Below are positions 37,288 to 45,683 of a DNA stretch of 46,940 nt, in pieces (the first letter of the stretch is position 1; every line of letters begins with the position of its first letter). The notes beneath the pieces were generated by a model. That model made no database searches. It was not told where the DNA came from and saw only the letters and a list, made by a program, of their open reading frames with translations. The DNA is from Lysobacterales bacterium (lineage in GTDB: Bacteria; Pseudomonadota; Gammaproteobacteria; Xanthomonadales; SZUA-36): assembly GCA_029859505.1 (NCBI GenBank), contig JAOUCZ010000003.1, positions 1 to 46,940 on the forward strand, written 5' to 3'. The position numbers and the translations under genes were made by a program.

Positions 37288-39285
37288 GTGGAAACCGATT
37301 GGACACAGGACCTGTTGAACTGGATGTCTGCCAACCCGGGTTGGGCAGGGTTTTGGGTGTTTGTCATGTCCTTTGTCGAGTCACTGGCGTTTGTTGGCAT
37401 CCTGATTCCCGGCATAGTAATCCTGTTTGGTCTGGGGGCGCTGATCAGTTTCGGAGCCCTGGAATTGCTGCCCATCTGGCTATGGGGATCAGTAGGAGCA
37501 TTTGCCGGAGACCTGGTCAGCTATGCCATCGGTAGGCGATACAGGGAGCATCTGGCTGAGATGTGGCCATTTTCCCGGTTTCCAAAAGTGCTTGAAAGAG
37601 GGCGTGAGTATTTCAATGTACATGGTCCGAAAAGTGTTGTTATAGGCCGCTTTATCGGTCCTCTTCGGCCCGTGATTCCGGTGACTGCGGGCATGATGGG
37701 GTTGGCCCCACGTCGCTTCTTCATGGTCGATGTTCCAGCTTGCATTGTCTGGACACCCAGTTACCTGGTTCCCGGAATGCTGTTTGGTGCTTCACTCGAG
37801 GTTGCATCTGAGTATGCCGGCCGGTTGTCGCTGGTCCTGATCATTGGTGCGGTAGTTCTCTGGTTAACCTGGTGGGTTATCTGGACGGCTTATGGGTACT
37901 TGGCGGGTCATTCAGCACGCTGGATGCGGCATGTGATCCGGTGGATGCGCCGGCATCCGGTGTTCAGGCGTATAGCCGGACCGCTACTGGATTCGACCCA
38001 GCCGGAAGTGTTATCTGTCACCATGATGGGTTTACTATTGGTGTTGATTTTCTGGGGAATGGTGATGTTGCTATTTCTCTCACCATTTTCTGCATCTCCG
38101 CAATCAATAGACCAGTCAGTCCAGGCATATGCGCTAACCCTGAGAAACCACATTGCCGATACCGTGATGGTTGCTCTGACACAGATGTCCCGTCTATGGG
38201 TGCTCATTCCAACCTCAATGGCGGTCTTGTTGTGGTTGATTGGTGCCGGACGTCAAAAGGCGGCATTGCACTGGCTGGTTGCGATGGGTGGGGGGATGAT
38301 TTTACAGATACTGCTCGGCTGGTCACTTCGTTCCACACCGTTATTGAGCGAAACAGGGTTTAACGCCCTGTATGATCCAAGTGAGGCATTAACTCTGGTG
38401 ACGGTTGTGCTGGGGTACTTCGCCGTTATGGTTGCAAGAGAACTTAGGCGGCGAAAACGAAAATGGCCATACGTAATTGTCGGCTTGCTGCTTTCCTTGC
38501 TGGTTCTGGCCCGGTTATACCTTGGGTTGGACTGGCTCAGTGGAGCCTTAATGGGTGTGGCATTGGGTATGGCATGGACATTTGTGGTTGGTATTGCCTA
38601 TCGTCAACGCGCCATGCGATCTTTCAACGGCATTGCAGCCTGTCTTATATTTTTTGGAATGCTGACTGCCACCTTTACCTGGCAGGTTGGACAGAATCTT
38701 GAAGGGGACCTTGCGGCATTAAAGCTTCCCTTACCGCAAAGTGAAATAACTGCCCGGGGTTGGTGGGAAAACGAATGGCAGGCACTACCGCGTGAGCGTA
38801 CACCGTTGCCAAATGTTGCCGCTCGCGAGTTTAATTTTCATTTTGCGGGAGATGCGACAAACTTTGCGCGGGTACTGGCGGTTCACGGGTGGCAGGAAGC
38901 AGGGCCGGCCAACTGGCGCTGGACCCTGTTATCTTTGAACCCGGATCCCACGGAGTCAACTTTGCCGCCACTGAAGCGGGATTATCTCGGTCATGCCGAT
39001 ATCTTATTGTTACACCGTTTGGGTGGTGACCCGTTAAAACAGGAGACTATCCGTATTTGGGATTCCGGCTTCAGGCTGACACCAGGTGGCCAGACGATCT
39101 ACCTTGGCCAGATTAACGATGAGGTACTGATCCAGAGAGCAAAGATTTTCAGTTACTGGCGTGCCGTACGTGCTCCAGATGCAAGGCTGGAGCAATTGAA
39201 AAAGGAGACCGTAGGTTTGCAAACCAGGAAAGTTGAGGACGGGCTTCTTTTGATCAGGGAACCTCAGGTATCAGCCGGCTCCTGA
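37288..39285 (+). CDS. DedA-PAP2-LssY three-domain membrane protein with degenerate PAP2 site
   Basis: The 665-aa product is a fusion. Residues about 1-210 are a DedA domain (FVESLAFVGILIPGIVIL, GAFAGDLVSYAIGRRY, GRFIGPLRPVIPVTAGM). Residues about 240-440 are PAP2-like, and about 470-665 resemble the soluble LssY C-terminal domain. DedA proteins transport or flip polyprenyl phosphates or phospholipids. The PAP2 motifs are altered: the PSGH equivalent reads PSEA (364-367), and the SR-x5-H-x3-D equivalent reads ARLYLGLDWLSG (408-419), losing both catalytic histidines and the aspartate. Phosphatase activity is therefore unlikely. Start GTG. The 3' end overlaps the next gene by 22 nt, tail to tail. 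Confidence 0.87.
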   Translation: METDWTQDLLNWMSANPGWAGFWVFVMSFVESLAFVGILIPGIVILFGLGALISFGALELLPIWLWGSVGAFAGDLVSYAIGRRYREHLAEMWPFSRFPKVLERGREYFNVHGPKSVVIGRFIGPLRPVIPVTAGMMGLAPRRFFMVDVPACIVWTPSYLVPGMLFGASLEVASEYAGRLSLVLIIGAVVLWLTWWVIWTAYGYLAGHSARWMRHVIRWMRRHPVFRRIAGPLLDSTQPEVLSVTMMGLLLVLIFWGMVMLLFLSPFSASPQSIDQSVQAYALTLRNHIADTVMVALTQMSRLWVLIPTSMAVLLWLIGAGRQKAALHWLVAMGGGMILQILLGWSLRSTPLLSETGFNALYDPSEALTLVTVVLGYFAVMVARELRRRKRKWPYVIVGLLLSLLVLARLYLGLDWLSGALMGVALGMAWTFVVGIAYRQRAMRSFNGIAACLIFFGMLTATFTWQVGQNLEGDLAALKLPLPQSEITARGWWENEWQALPRERTPLPNVAAREFNFHFAGDATNFARVLAVHGWQEAGPANWRWTLLSLNPDPTESTLPPLKRDYLGHADILLLHRLGGDPLKQETIRIWDSGFRLTPGGQTIYLGQINDEVLIQRAKIFSYWRAVRAPDARLEQLKKETVGLQTRKVEDGLLLIREPQVSAGS

Positions 39286-39863
39286 AAACGGGGTAAGACC
39301 TCAAGCAATATTTGCAAGCGTTCCAGTGGGTCACCGATTTGTAGCAATACCTGTTTTTCATCATTTGCCAATGGCAGCAATTCGGCCAGGCGAAAAGCAA
39401 CCCAGTTAGCATCCTGTAAATACTGTGGTTGAAAAGACGGATAATTATTTCCCAATTGCTCCATGAAGCGACCGACAATCATGGACAATACAGAAAACTC
39501 ATCCGGCAGGTCTACCGGGCCAGGTTCATCCAGCGTTTGAACCTCAGCCATCAATAAACCGTTGTCACGCATGCGGGTGTTTTGAATTATGAATTTTTGC
39601 CTACCGTGGGCGGAAATACCTAAAAGACCGTCCTCAAGGGTTGAAAAATCGCAAATTTCCGCCGTTGTACCCACTCTCATATGGTTGGCCGGGCGGTTCG
39701 GGTCCTCTGGATTATTAATCAGGCAAACACCAAAGCAAGAAGCCTTGAGGCTGCACTCGCGCACCATGTCGATATAGCGCTGTTCAAATATTCTAAGATT
39801 CAAATAACCGTCTGGAAACAGAACGGTGTGCAATGGGAAGAGGGGGATATCGGTATGGGTCAC
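39264..39863 (-). CDS. Lon substrate-binding (N-terminal) domain protein
   Basis: The 199-aa protein is a free-standing LON_substr_bdg domain: IPLFPLHTVLFPDGYLNLRIFEQRYIDMVRECSLKASCFGVCLI, then VGTTAEICDFSTLEDGLLGISAHGRQKFII. It lacks the AAA+ and protease parts of Lon. Such proteins are common in gammaproteobacteria and of unknown role, perhaps protein binding. The start is GTG in a GTGA overlap with the mpl stop. Its own 3' end overlaps the convergent DedA fusion by 22 nt. Confidence 0.9.
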   Translation of the reverse strand: MTHTDIPLFPLHTVLFPDGYLNLRIFEQRYIDMVRECSLKASCFGVCLINNPEDPNRPANHMRVGTTAEICDFSTLEDGLLGISAHGRQKFIIQNTRMRDNGLLMAEVQTLDEPGPVDLPDEFSVLSMIVGRFMEQLGNNYPSFQPQYLQDANWVAFRLAELLPLANDEKQVLLQIGDPLERLQILLEVLPRFQEPADT

Positions 39864-41218
39864 GTGGGTTCTAAGAATTCTGCCAGTCGACGGGGGGCTG
39901 CTTCGAAACCACCGTTGCTCATAAATACAATGTGATCACCCGGATTCAGGTGGTTCTTTATCTGTTGCAGCATCTCATCCACCCGGGTCACACTCTTAAA
40001 ACGTCCATCCAGCGGGGCCAGTGCAACATTCGGATCCCAGTCAATATCCTCACCGGTCTTGAGCCAAACGTGGTCGGCGGCCATTAATGCAGGACCCAGT
40101 TCATTCGCATGGACACCGGCACGCATGGTGTTGCTGCGCGGCTCAAGTGCGACCAGGATGCGGGCATTACCAACCTTGCGCCGCAGACCCTCCAGAGTCA
40201 GTCGAATAGCGGTGGGGTGATGGGCAAAATCATCATATACACTGTAGTCCTGAGACCGTGTTATCACCTCCAGGCGACGCTTCACACCGAGGAATAATGA
40301 CAGCGCTTCGATGGCTTTTGTAGCCGGTATACCCGCAGCTGCAGCCGCAGCAATAGCAGTACAGGCATTCATGGCGTTGTGGCGGCCGCATTGGTTCCAT
40401 TTCAGTGTGCCAATGACCTTTTGTTGAAAGCGGAAGCGCAATTCACTGGCATCGGCTTTCATCAACTCAACCTGCCAATCATATTTATCGTCGAAAGAGA
40501 ATCTCTGTAGATTGCTCCAGCATCCCCTGCTGATTACCCTTTCTAGATTTACATCTGCGCCATTACTGATGATGGTGCCGTTACCCGGAATGGTGCGCAT
40601 CAGGTGGTGGAATTGTGTCTCTATCGCAGCAAGATCCGGAAATATATCTGCATGATCGTATTCCAGGTTGTTCAGAATGGCGATCTGCGGACGGTAGTGG
40701 ACAAACTTGGAGCGTTTGTCGAAAAAAGCAGTGTCGTATTCATCTGCTTCCACCACAAAATAATCCGAACCCTCTCGCGCCGAAACATCAAAATTCTTCG
40801 GTACTCCACCGATCAGGAAACCGGGGTTGTGTCCAGCAAACTCCAGTATCCACGCTAACATGCTGGACGTGGTGGTTTTACCATGTGTTCCGGCAACCGC
40901 TATGACTTTGCGGCCGCGCAGGTAGTTTTCACCCAGCCAGCGCGGCCCGGAAGTATAGTTTAGTCTTTGGTTCAAGACGTACTCAACGGCAGGGTTTCCG
41001 CGACTCAGGGCATTGCCGACAATGACCAGGTCCGGTTTATCGTGCATGGGTTCTTCGCTATAACCTTCGTGCAGTTTGATGCCTTCATTTTCCAGCAGGT
41101 TGCTCATCGGCGGGTAGGTATGCTGGTCGGCACCGGTAACATCATGACCCGCTCGGCTGGCAAGCATGGCTACGCCACCCATAAACGTACCACAGGCTCC
41201 AAGAATATGAATTTTCAT
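39860..41218 (-). CDS. mpl: UDP-N-acetylmuramate:L-alanyl-gamma-D-glutamyl-meso-diaminopimelate ligase
   Basis: Mpl attaches recycled murein tripeptide directly to UDP-MurNAc, bypassing MurC, MurD and MurE. The 452-aa length and Mur ligase layout fit. ATP-binding GTHGKTTTSSMLAW is in the centre of the N-terminal half, and the N-terminal Rossmann segment reads IHILGACGTFMGGVAMLASRAGHDVTGAD. The YDDFAHHPTAIRLTLEGLR block is specific to MurC/Mpl. The free peptide would come from AmpD activity, encoded 25 kb away at 14828. The GTGA stop overlap couples it to the Lon-domain gene. Confidence 0.96.
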   Translation of the reverse strand: MKIHILGACGTFMGGVAMLASRAGHDVTGADQHTYPPMSNLLENEGIKLHEGYSEEPMHDKPDLVIVGNALSRGNPAVEYVLNQRLNYTSGPRWLGENYLRGRKVIAVAGTHGKTTTSSMLAWILEFAGHNPGFLIGGVPKNFDVSAREGSDYFVVEADEYDTAFFDKRSKFVHYRPQIAILNNLEYDHADIFPDLAAIETQFHHLMRTIPGNGTIISNGADVNLERVISRGCWSNLQRFSFDDKYDWQVELMKADASELRFRFQQKVIGTLKWNQCGRHNAMNACTAIAAAAAAGIPATKAIEALSLFLGVKRRLEVITRSQDYSVYDDFAHHPTAIRLTLEGLRRKVGNARILVALEPRSNTMRAGVHANELGPALMAADHVWLKTGEDIDWDPNVALAPLDGRFKSVTRVDEMLQQIKNHLNPGDHIVFMSNGGFEAAPRRLAEFLEPT

Positions 41219-41256
41219 TTCATTCCAAGTTTTAATTCGTATAAATAATTGTTGCG

Positions 41257-41760
41257 TCAGGAGCTTCCAAGTAAAAACACCATTTCAATCAACACATAAC
41301 TGGCTGCAAGCACAAGAACGGTAATCAGCATTCCTATCGCATATGGAACGGATAAAGCATGGCGATAAATATGTGCATCAACGAAAAGGCTCCAGATAAA
41401 TACAGCGAACCATACGGTAGCCAGAATCGGTTGACTAACCGTCGGATCCGATACCGACAGCAAAGCCCCGGTAATTAAATTAAAAATGATACCTATGGCG
41501 GTCAGAGCACTCAACGTTTGCACAAAACGTTCCAGGTGCTTTCGCCAGAATAACAAACCAGCCAGAACAACAACCTGCAGGGAAACGATCAGAAGGCTCT
41601 TGGCAGCAAGGTTTTCATCTTCAAACTGTTGGCCGGTGATCAGGTTCTGCAACAGGTATGCCGCAAGCAGGAAAACCATCAACCCCCACGAAGTGGACAT
41701 GTTTTGTGGTCCGCCTCGCAAGCGCAACATCTGCGCCAGGTTTATCAGCAACTCATTCAT
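41257..41760 (-). CDS. Conserved integral membrane protein, function unknown
   Basis: I do not recognise a named family. The 167-aa product has four to five hydrophobic segments: SWGLMVFLLAAYLLQNLI, LLIVSLQVVVLAGLLFW, LSALTAIGIIFNLITGALLSV, ILATVWFAVFIWSLFVDAHIYRHAL and YAIGMLITVLVLAASYVLIEMVFLL. A short cytoplasmic N-terminus precedes them. The pattern is similar to small YIP1-like membrane proteins, but this is weak. It lies between adk and mpl in the same direction, with gaps of 57 and 38 nt, and may be co-transcribed with both. Confidence 0.65.
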   Translation of the reverse strand: MNELLINLAQMLRLRGGPQNMSTSWGLMVFLLAAYLLQNLITGQQFEDENLAAKSLLIVSLQVVVLAGLLFWRKHLERFVQTLSALTAIGIIFNLITGALLSVSDPTVSQPILATVWFAVFIWSLFVDAHIYRHALSVPYAIGMLITVLVLAASYVLIEMVFLLGSS

Positions 41761-41817
41761 ATAAAGAGTTGCTGCTTTTTACTTTTAGCTGCGATAGGAG
41801 ATGACCAGCCCGTCACT

Positions 41818-42396
41818 TCAGGAGGATGCTTCGCCGAGGTTTAATATACTGAGGATTCGCTGGAAGATTTCTTCGATACTGCCATCACCCAGAACCTTGG
41901 TCAGCAGACCCCGTTCCGCATAATAGTCCGCCACCGGTGCAGTTTGATTCGCATATACCCGCAGGCGGTTTCGCACGGTTTCCTCGGTATCATCGGAGCG
42001 ACCTTCTTCTTGCGCACGCTTGGCGATACGCCTGAGTATATGGTGCGGCTCGATATCCACAAGAATGGCCTCGTCCACGGGTTGATCCAGACGCTCCAGA
42101 AGGATAGTCAGTGATTCGGCCTGTGCCAGGTTGCGCGGATAACCATCCAGGATAAAACCATTGCGTACATCGTCGTTACCCAGTCGTTCCTCGAGCATGC
42201 CAGCGATGACATCATCAGGCACCAACTCTCCTTTGTCGGATAGCGCCTTGGCTTGCAAGCCAAGCTCAGTACCTCTTTTAGCCGCATCACGCAGGAGTGC
42301 ACCAGTGGAAATATGTGGTATACCCAGTTGCTTGACCAGCAAAGTTGCCTGGGTTCCTTTACCCGATCCGGGCGGCCCTAATAATACAATTCGCAT
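41818..42396 (-). CDS. adk: Adenylate kinase, short LID form
   Basis: Adk balances AMP, ADP and ATP. The 192-aa protein has the P-loop GPPGSGKGTQA at residues 7-17, STGALLRDAAKRGTELG and LDGYPRNLAQAESL. At the LID position it has only the short EEGRSDDTEETVRNRL loop instead of the 25-30-residue LID of E. coli-type Adk (214 aa), and has no zinc cysteines. It is therefore a short-type enzyme, known in some gammaproteobacterial groups. It diverges from the PPi-type phosphofructokinase gene. Confidence 0.95.
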   Translation of the reverse strand: MRIVLLGPPGSGKGTQATLLVKQLGIPHISTGALLRDAAKRGTELGLQAKALSDKGELVPDDVIAGMLEERLGNDDVRNGFILDGYPRNLAQAESLTILLERLDQPVDEAILVDIEPHHILRRIAKRAQEEGRSDDTEETVRNRLRVYANQTAPVADYYAERGLLTKVLGDGSIEEIFQRILSILNLGEASS

Positions 42397-42484
42397 TGGA
42401 CGGTTCCAGTCCTTTAAAATAGGCGCTAACGCTAACCGCTCATACCAAGCAAGTCAATGAAGATTGAAGGGATTTAGGAAAATT

Positions 42485-43747
42485 ATGACCAAGAAGAATT
42501 TACTTTATGCTCAATCCGGTGGAGTAACGCCGGTGATTAACGCAACAGCCTGTGGTTTGATCGAAGAAGCGCGCCAGAACAAGGATCAACTCGGTAAGGT
42601 TTATGCCGGAAAAAACGGGATCATTGGAATCCTCAACGAGGAGCTCATTGATACCAGCAAAGAAAGTAAATCAAGTATCGCAGCCTTGCGTCATACCCCG
42701 GGTGGCGGGTTTGGTTCATGTCGCTTCAAACTGAAGGGTATTGATGAGAGTCGCGCACAATATGAACGGTTGATTGAAGTGTTCAAGGCACACAACATTG
42801 GATACTTTTTTTACAATGGTGGTGGTGATTCAGCAGATACGGCCTACAAAGTTTCACAGATTGGCAAAAAGATGGGTTTTCCTGTGCAGTGCATCGGTGT
42901 TCCCAAAACCATTGATAATGATCTTCCTTTTACGGATGTTTGCCCCGGTTTTGGTTCGGTCGCCAAGTATGTAGCGGTTTCAATCATGGAAGCCAGTCTG
43001 GATATCGAATCCATGGCCTCCAGTTCCACCAAGGTATTTGTGCTTGAGGTGATGGGTCGTCATGCAGGCTGGATAGCTGCGGCAGGCGGACTAGCACAGC
43101 AGGAAAGAGGTGATCCGCCACACATTATCCTGTTTCCTGAGTTACCACTGGATGAGGAAGCACTACTGAAAAAAGTGGATAAAGCTGTTAAGACTCACGG
43201 TTACTGTTCCATAGTGGTTTCCGAAGGCGTGCGTGACCAGGAAGGCCGGTTCCTGGCTGATTCTGGCGTTCGAGATGCGTTTGGTCATGCCCAATTGGGT
43301 GGTGTCGCCCCGGTGATTGCCAGCAAGATCACCAATGCACTGGGTTACAAGAATCACTGGGCTGTATCCGATTACCTGCAACGCTCGGCACGTCACATCG
43401 CTTCTAAAACTGACGTGGATCAGGCCTATGCGATGGGTAAAGCGGCCGTCGATCTGGCGCTGGAGGGTAAATCCGGCGTGATGCCAATTGTGGTCAGAAC
43501 CTCGGACAAACCTTATCGTTGGAAAGTTGGTGAAGCAGACTTGGCCAAGGTGGCAAATAAAGAGAAGATGATGCCTCGGAGCTTTATATCCAAAGACGGG
43601 TTTGGCATAACAGCGGCTGCCAGGCGGTATCTTGAGCCCCTGATACACGGGGAAGATTACCCGCCGTACGGTCGTGATGGCTTACCAAAATATGTTCGAT
43701 TGAAAAACATACTGGTACCAAAGAAGCTGGAAAACTTTGATCTTTAA
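42485..43747 (+). CDS. Pyrophosphate-dependent 6-phosphofructokinase
   Basis: This 420-aa protein catalyses phosphorylation of fructose 6-phosphate. Two signatures point to PPi rather than ATP as donor. GGGDS at residues 112-116 has aspartate where ATP enzymes have GGDGS. PKTIDND at 140-146 has lysine where ATP enzymes have glycine. PPi enzymes are reversible and work with membrane pyrophosphatase, which begins about 2 kb downstream. Start at the ATG at 42485, with AGGA 6 nt upstream; the track start is 7 codons earlier. The 3' end overlaps the upstream extension of the M28 ORF but not its chosen start. Confidence 0.93.
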   Translation: MTKKNLLYAQSGGVTPVINATACGLIEEARQNKDQLGKVYAGKNGIIGILNEELIDTSKESKSSIAALRHTPGGGFGSCRFKLKGIDESRAQYERLIEVFKAHNIGYFFYNGGGDSADTAYKVSQIGKKMGFPVQCIGVPKTIDNDLPFTDVCPGFGSVAKYVAVSIMEASLDIESMASSSTKVFVLEVMGRHAGWIAAAGGLAQQERGDPPHIILFPELPLDEEALLKKVDKAVKTHGYCSIVVSEGVRDQEGRFLADSGVRDAFGHAQLGGVAPVIASKITNALGYKNHWAVSDYLQRSARHIASKTDVDQAYAMGKAAVDLALEGKSGVMPIVVRTSDKPYRWKVGEADLAKVANKEKMMPRSFISKDGFGITAAARRYLEPLIHGEDYPPYGRDGLPKYVRLKNILVPKKLENFDL

Positions 43748-43784
43748 GGCAGGCAAAAAACAGCCAACCAACAAGGAGTCTTTT

Positions 43785-45422
43785 GTGAAAACTTTTATGC
43801 TGGTTGGCTGTATTGTCGCGCTTGCCATTTCTTCTGCGCAGGCCGCAGATGATTCTGAACTACAGCTTCAGAATCGTCTGCGTGCTCACATTGAATTTTT
43901 GGCTGATGATCTGATGCTGGGCCGCCAGCCCGGCAGTGATGGATATAACATCGCCGCCAATTATGTCAGCAGCCAGTTCCGGCAAATGGGCCTGCAACCT
44001 GCCGGCGATGACGGTAGTTATTTACAACAGGTGCCACTACGTCGGGCATATCTTGAGCCGGGTTCTGCCCAATTAGCCTTCATCAATGCGTCTGGAACCA
44101 CTCCCCTGGGTTTTATTGATGAGTTCTACATGGGGCCAGCCCTTGGCAGTACCTCATCTGACGTCGAAGCGGGTCTGATATTTGTTGGCTATGGTATTGA
44201 GGCCGGCGAGCTTGAGCACAATGATTACTCGGGTTTGGATGTTGAAGGAAAAATTGTGGTCCTGTTTTCGGGTCAGCCACATGACTTTCCAAGTGAGGAG
44301 GGTGCACACTTCGCTTCCAGAACAGAAAAAACCGTGGCGGCTGTACGACATGGTGCTGTAGGGGTCTTGATGATACACACACCCAGGGCATCGCAACGAT
44401 ATGACTGGGACAGGGTTACCAGCGGGGTTGGGAGTCCTTCAATGGGCTGGCTGAATAAACAGGGTGAAGTTCACGGGGTGTTTGAACAAATTCAAGGGGG
44501 TGCGATGGTGCGGCACAGTGCAGCAGGGCCTCTTTTTGAGAATGCGCCTGTGAGCCTGGAGGCACTTTTGGTCAGCGATGATAATGGCGAGGCACTGACC
44601 ACGTTCGATCTTGAGGGCAGTGTCCGCATGCGCCAGAAAAGTACCCACGAGACCATTTATAGTCCCAATGTGGTTGCCGTATTACCGGGTTCAGATCCGC
44701 TAATTGCTAATGAGTACGTGGTATACAGCGCCCACCTTGATCACATTGGAGAGCTACACTCAGAAGGCGATGAACAGAATAAGAAGGACCTGATCAACAA
44801 TGGTGCGCTGGATAACGCATCGGGCGTCGCGGTGATGCTTGAAACTGCACAACTGTTTACAGAGCGTGAAACGCCAAGACGGTCCATCCTGTTTGTCGCA
44901 GTTACCGCCGAGGAGAAAGGGCTGGTTGGTTCTGAATACTTTGCCATGAACCCGACCGTTCCCCAGGATTCAATCGTCGCTGAAATCAATCTTGATATGC
45001 CGTTATTGCTTTATGAGTTCGCTGACGTGATTGCCTTTGGCGCCGAGCACTCCAGCATCGGTACTTCGGCCAAGGTGGCTGCACAGAGTTATGACACTGA
45101 ACTGTCGCCGGATCCGTTCCCGGATCAGAACCTGTTTGTGCGAAGCGACCACTACAGTTTTGTAAAGCAGGGAATTCCGTCGGTGTACCTGGTAACCGGT
45201 GTGAGATCACTGGATGAAACTGTTGATACGCAGCCCATTTTTGAAGGCTTTCTAAAGGACCACTACCATAAGCCGAGCGATGATGTGAGTTTGCCGATTA
45301 ACTACAAGGCTGCAGCAAAATTCACCCGGATTAATACCAAAATCGGGGAGTTGCTAGCCAATGACCCGAACCGGCCAACCTGGCACGAGGGTGATTTTTT
45401 TGGCAGGACATTCGCAAAATAA
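43785..45422 (+). CDS. M28 family zinc metallopeptidase, exported
   Basis: The 545-aa product has a signal peptide (MLVGCIVALAISSAQA) and an M28 aminopeptidase domain carrying the two-zinc ligands: YSAHLDH, GALDNASGVAVMLE, VTAEEKGLVGS, INLDMP and RSDHYSFVKQGIP. A protease-associated (PA) domain is inserted before it (VVLFSGQPHDF...GAVGVLMIHTP). It is probably a periplasmic or secreted aminopeptidase. I choose GTG at 43785 with AGGAG 6 nt upstream; the track start would remove the signal peptide from the N-terminus. The gene lies between PPi-PFK and hppA, with no clear functional link. Confidence 0.92.
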   Translation: MKTFMLVGCIVALAISSAQAADDSELQLQNRLRAHIEFLADDLMLGRQPGSDGYNIAANYVSSQFRQMGLQPAGDDGSYLQQVPLRRAYLEPGSAQLAFINASGTTPLGFIDEFYMGPALGSTSSDVEAGLIFVGYGIEAGELEHNDYSGLDVEGKIVVLFSGQPHDFPSEEGAHFASRTEKTVAAVRHGAVGVLMIHTPRASQRYDWDRVTSGVGSPSMGWLNKQGEVHGVFEQIQGGAMVRHSAAGPLFENAPVSLEALLVSDDNGEALTTFDLEGSVRMRQKSTHETIYSPNVVAVLPGSDPLIANEYVVYSAHLDHIGELHSEGDEQNKKDLINNGALDNASGVAVMLETAQLFTERETPRRSILFVAVTAEEKGLVGSEYFAMNPTVPQDSIVAEINLDMPLLLYEFADVIAFGAEHSSIGTSAKVAAQSYDTELSPDPFPDQNLFVRSDHYSFVKQGIPSVYLVTGVRSLDETVDTQPIFEGFLKDHYHKPSDDVSLPINYKAAAKFTRINTKIGELLANDPNRPTWHEGDFFGRTFAK

Positions 45423-45683
45423 ATCGCATAGCAACTAGGTGTAACAGACGGATTTTTGTCTGAAGAAAAATATGAAATCAACCCACAGAACTCCTCCCCG
45501 GAATTCTGCGCGATGTGTACCTGTGAGTGAGACAGTGTCCGGATTTATTTTCAATCGTAAAAAAGTTCCGAACCTCTTGAAAAATAATCGCTAATTGACC
45601 GGTTTTCCGGGGCAAAAACCAAGCCTGTTGTGATATAGTTCGCGCGATCAAAACAATCATTTCATTCTGGGAGAGAAATCATA

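Noticed and set aside
39861-39866. CACGTG core near the start of the Lon-domain gene, checked as a third parS
   Set aside because: Flanking bases (GGGTCACGTGGGTT) lack the TGTTN and NAACA arms.
45445-45462. Hairpin CAGAC...GTCTG after the M28 gene as a terminator
   Set aside because: Only 5 bp of stem with an 8-nt loop and no T run after it.
45595-45639. Possible sigma-70 promoter of hppA (TTGACC and TATAGT)
   Set aside because: The two hexamers are separated by 33 nt, about twice the allowed spacing, and no better -35 lies at the right distance from TATAGT.
45478-45660. 60-aa minus-strand ORF between the M28 gene and hppA
   Set aside because: No recognisable domain, signal or ribosome-binding site; it overlaps the probable promoter region of hppA.
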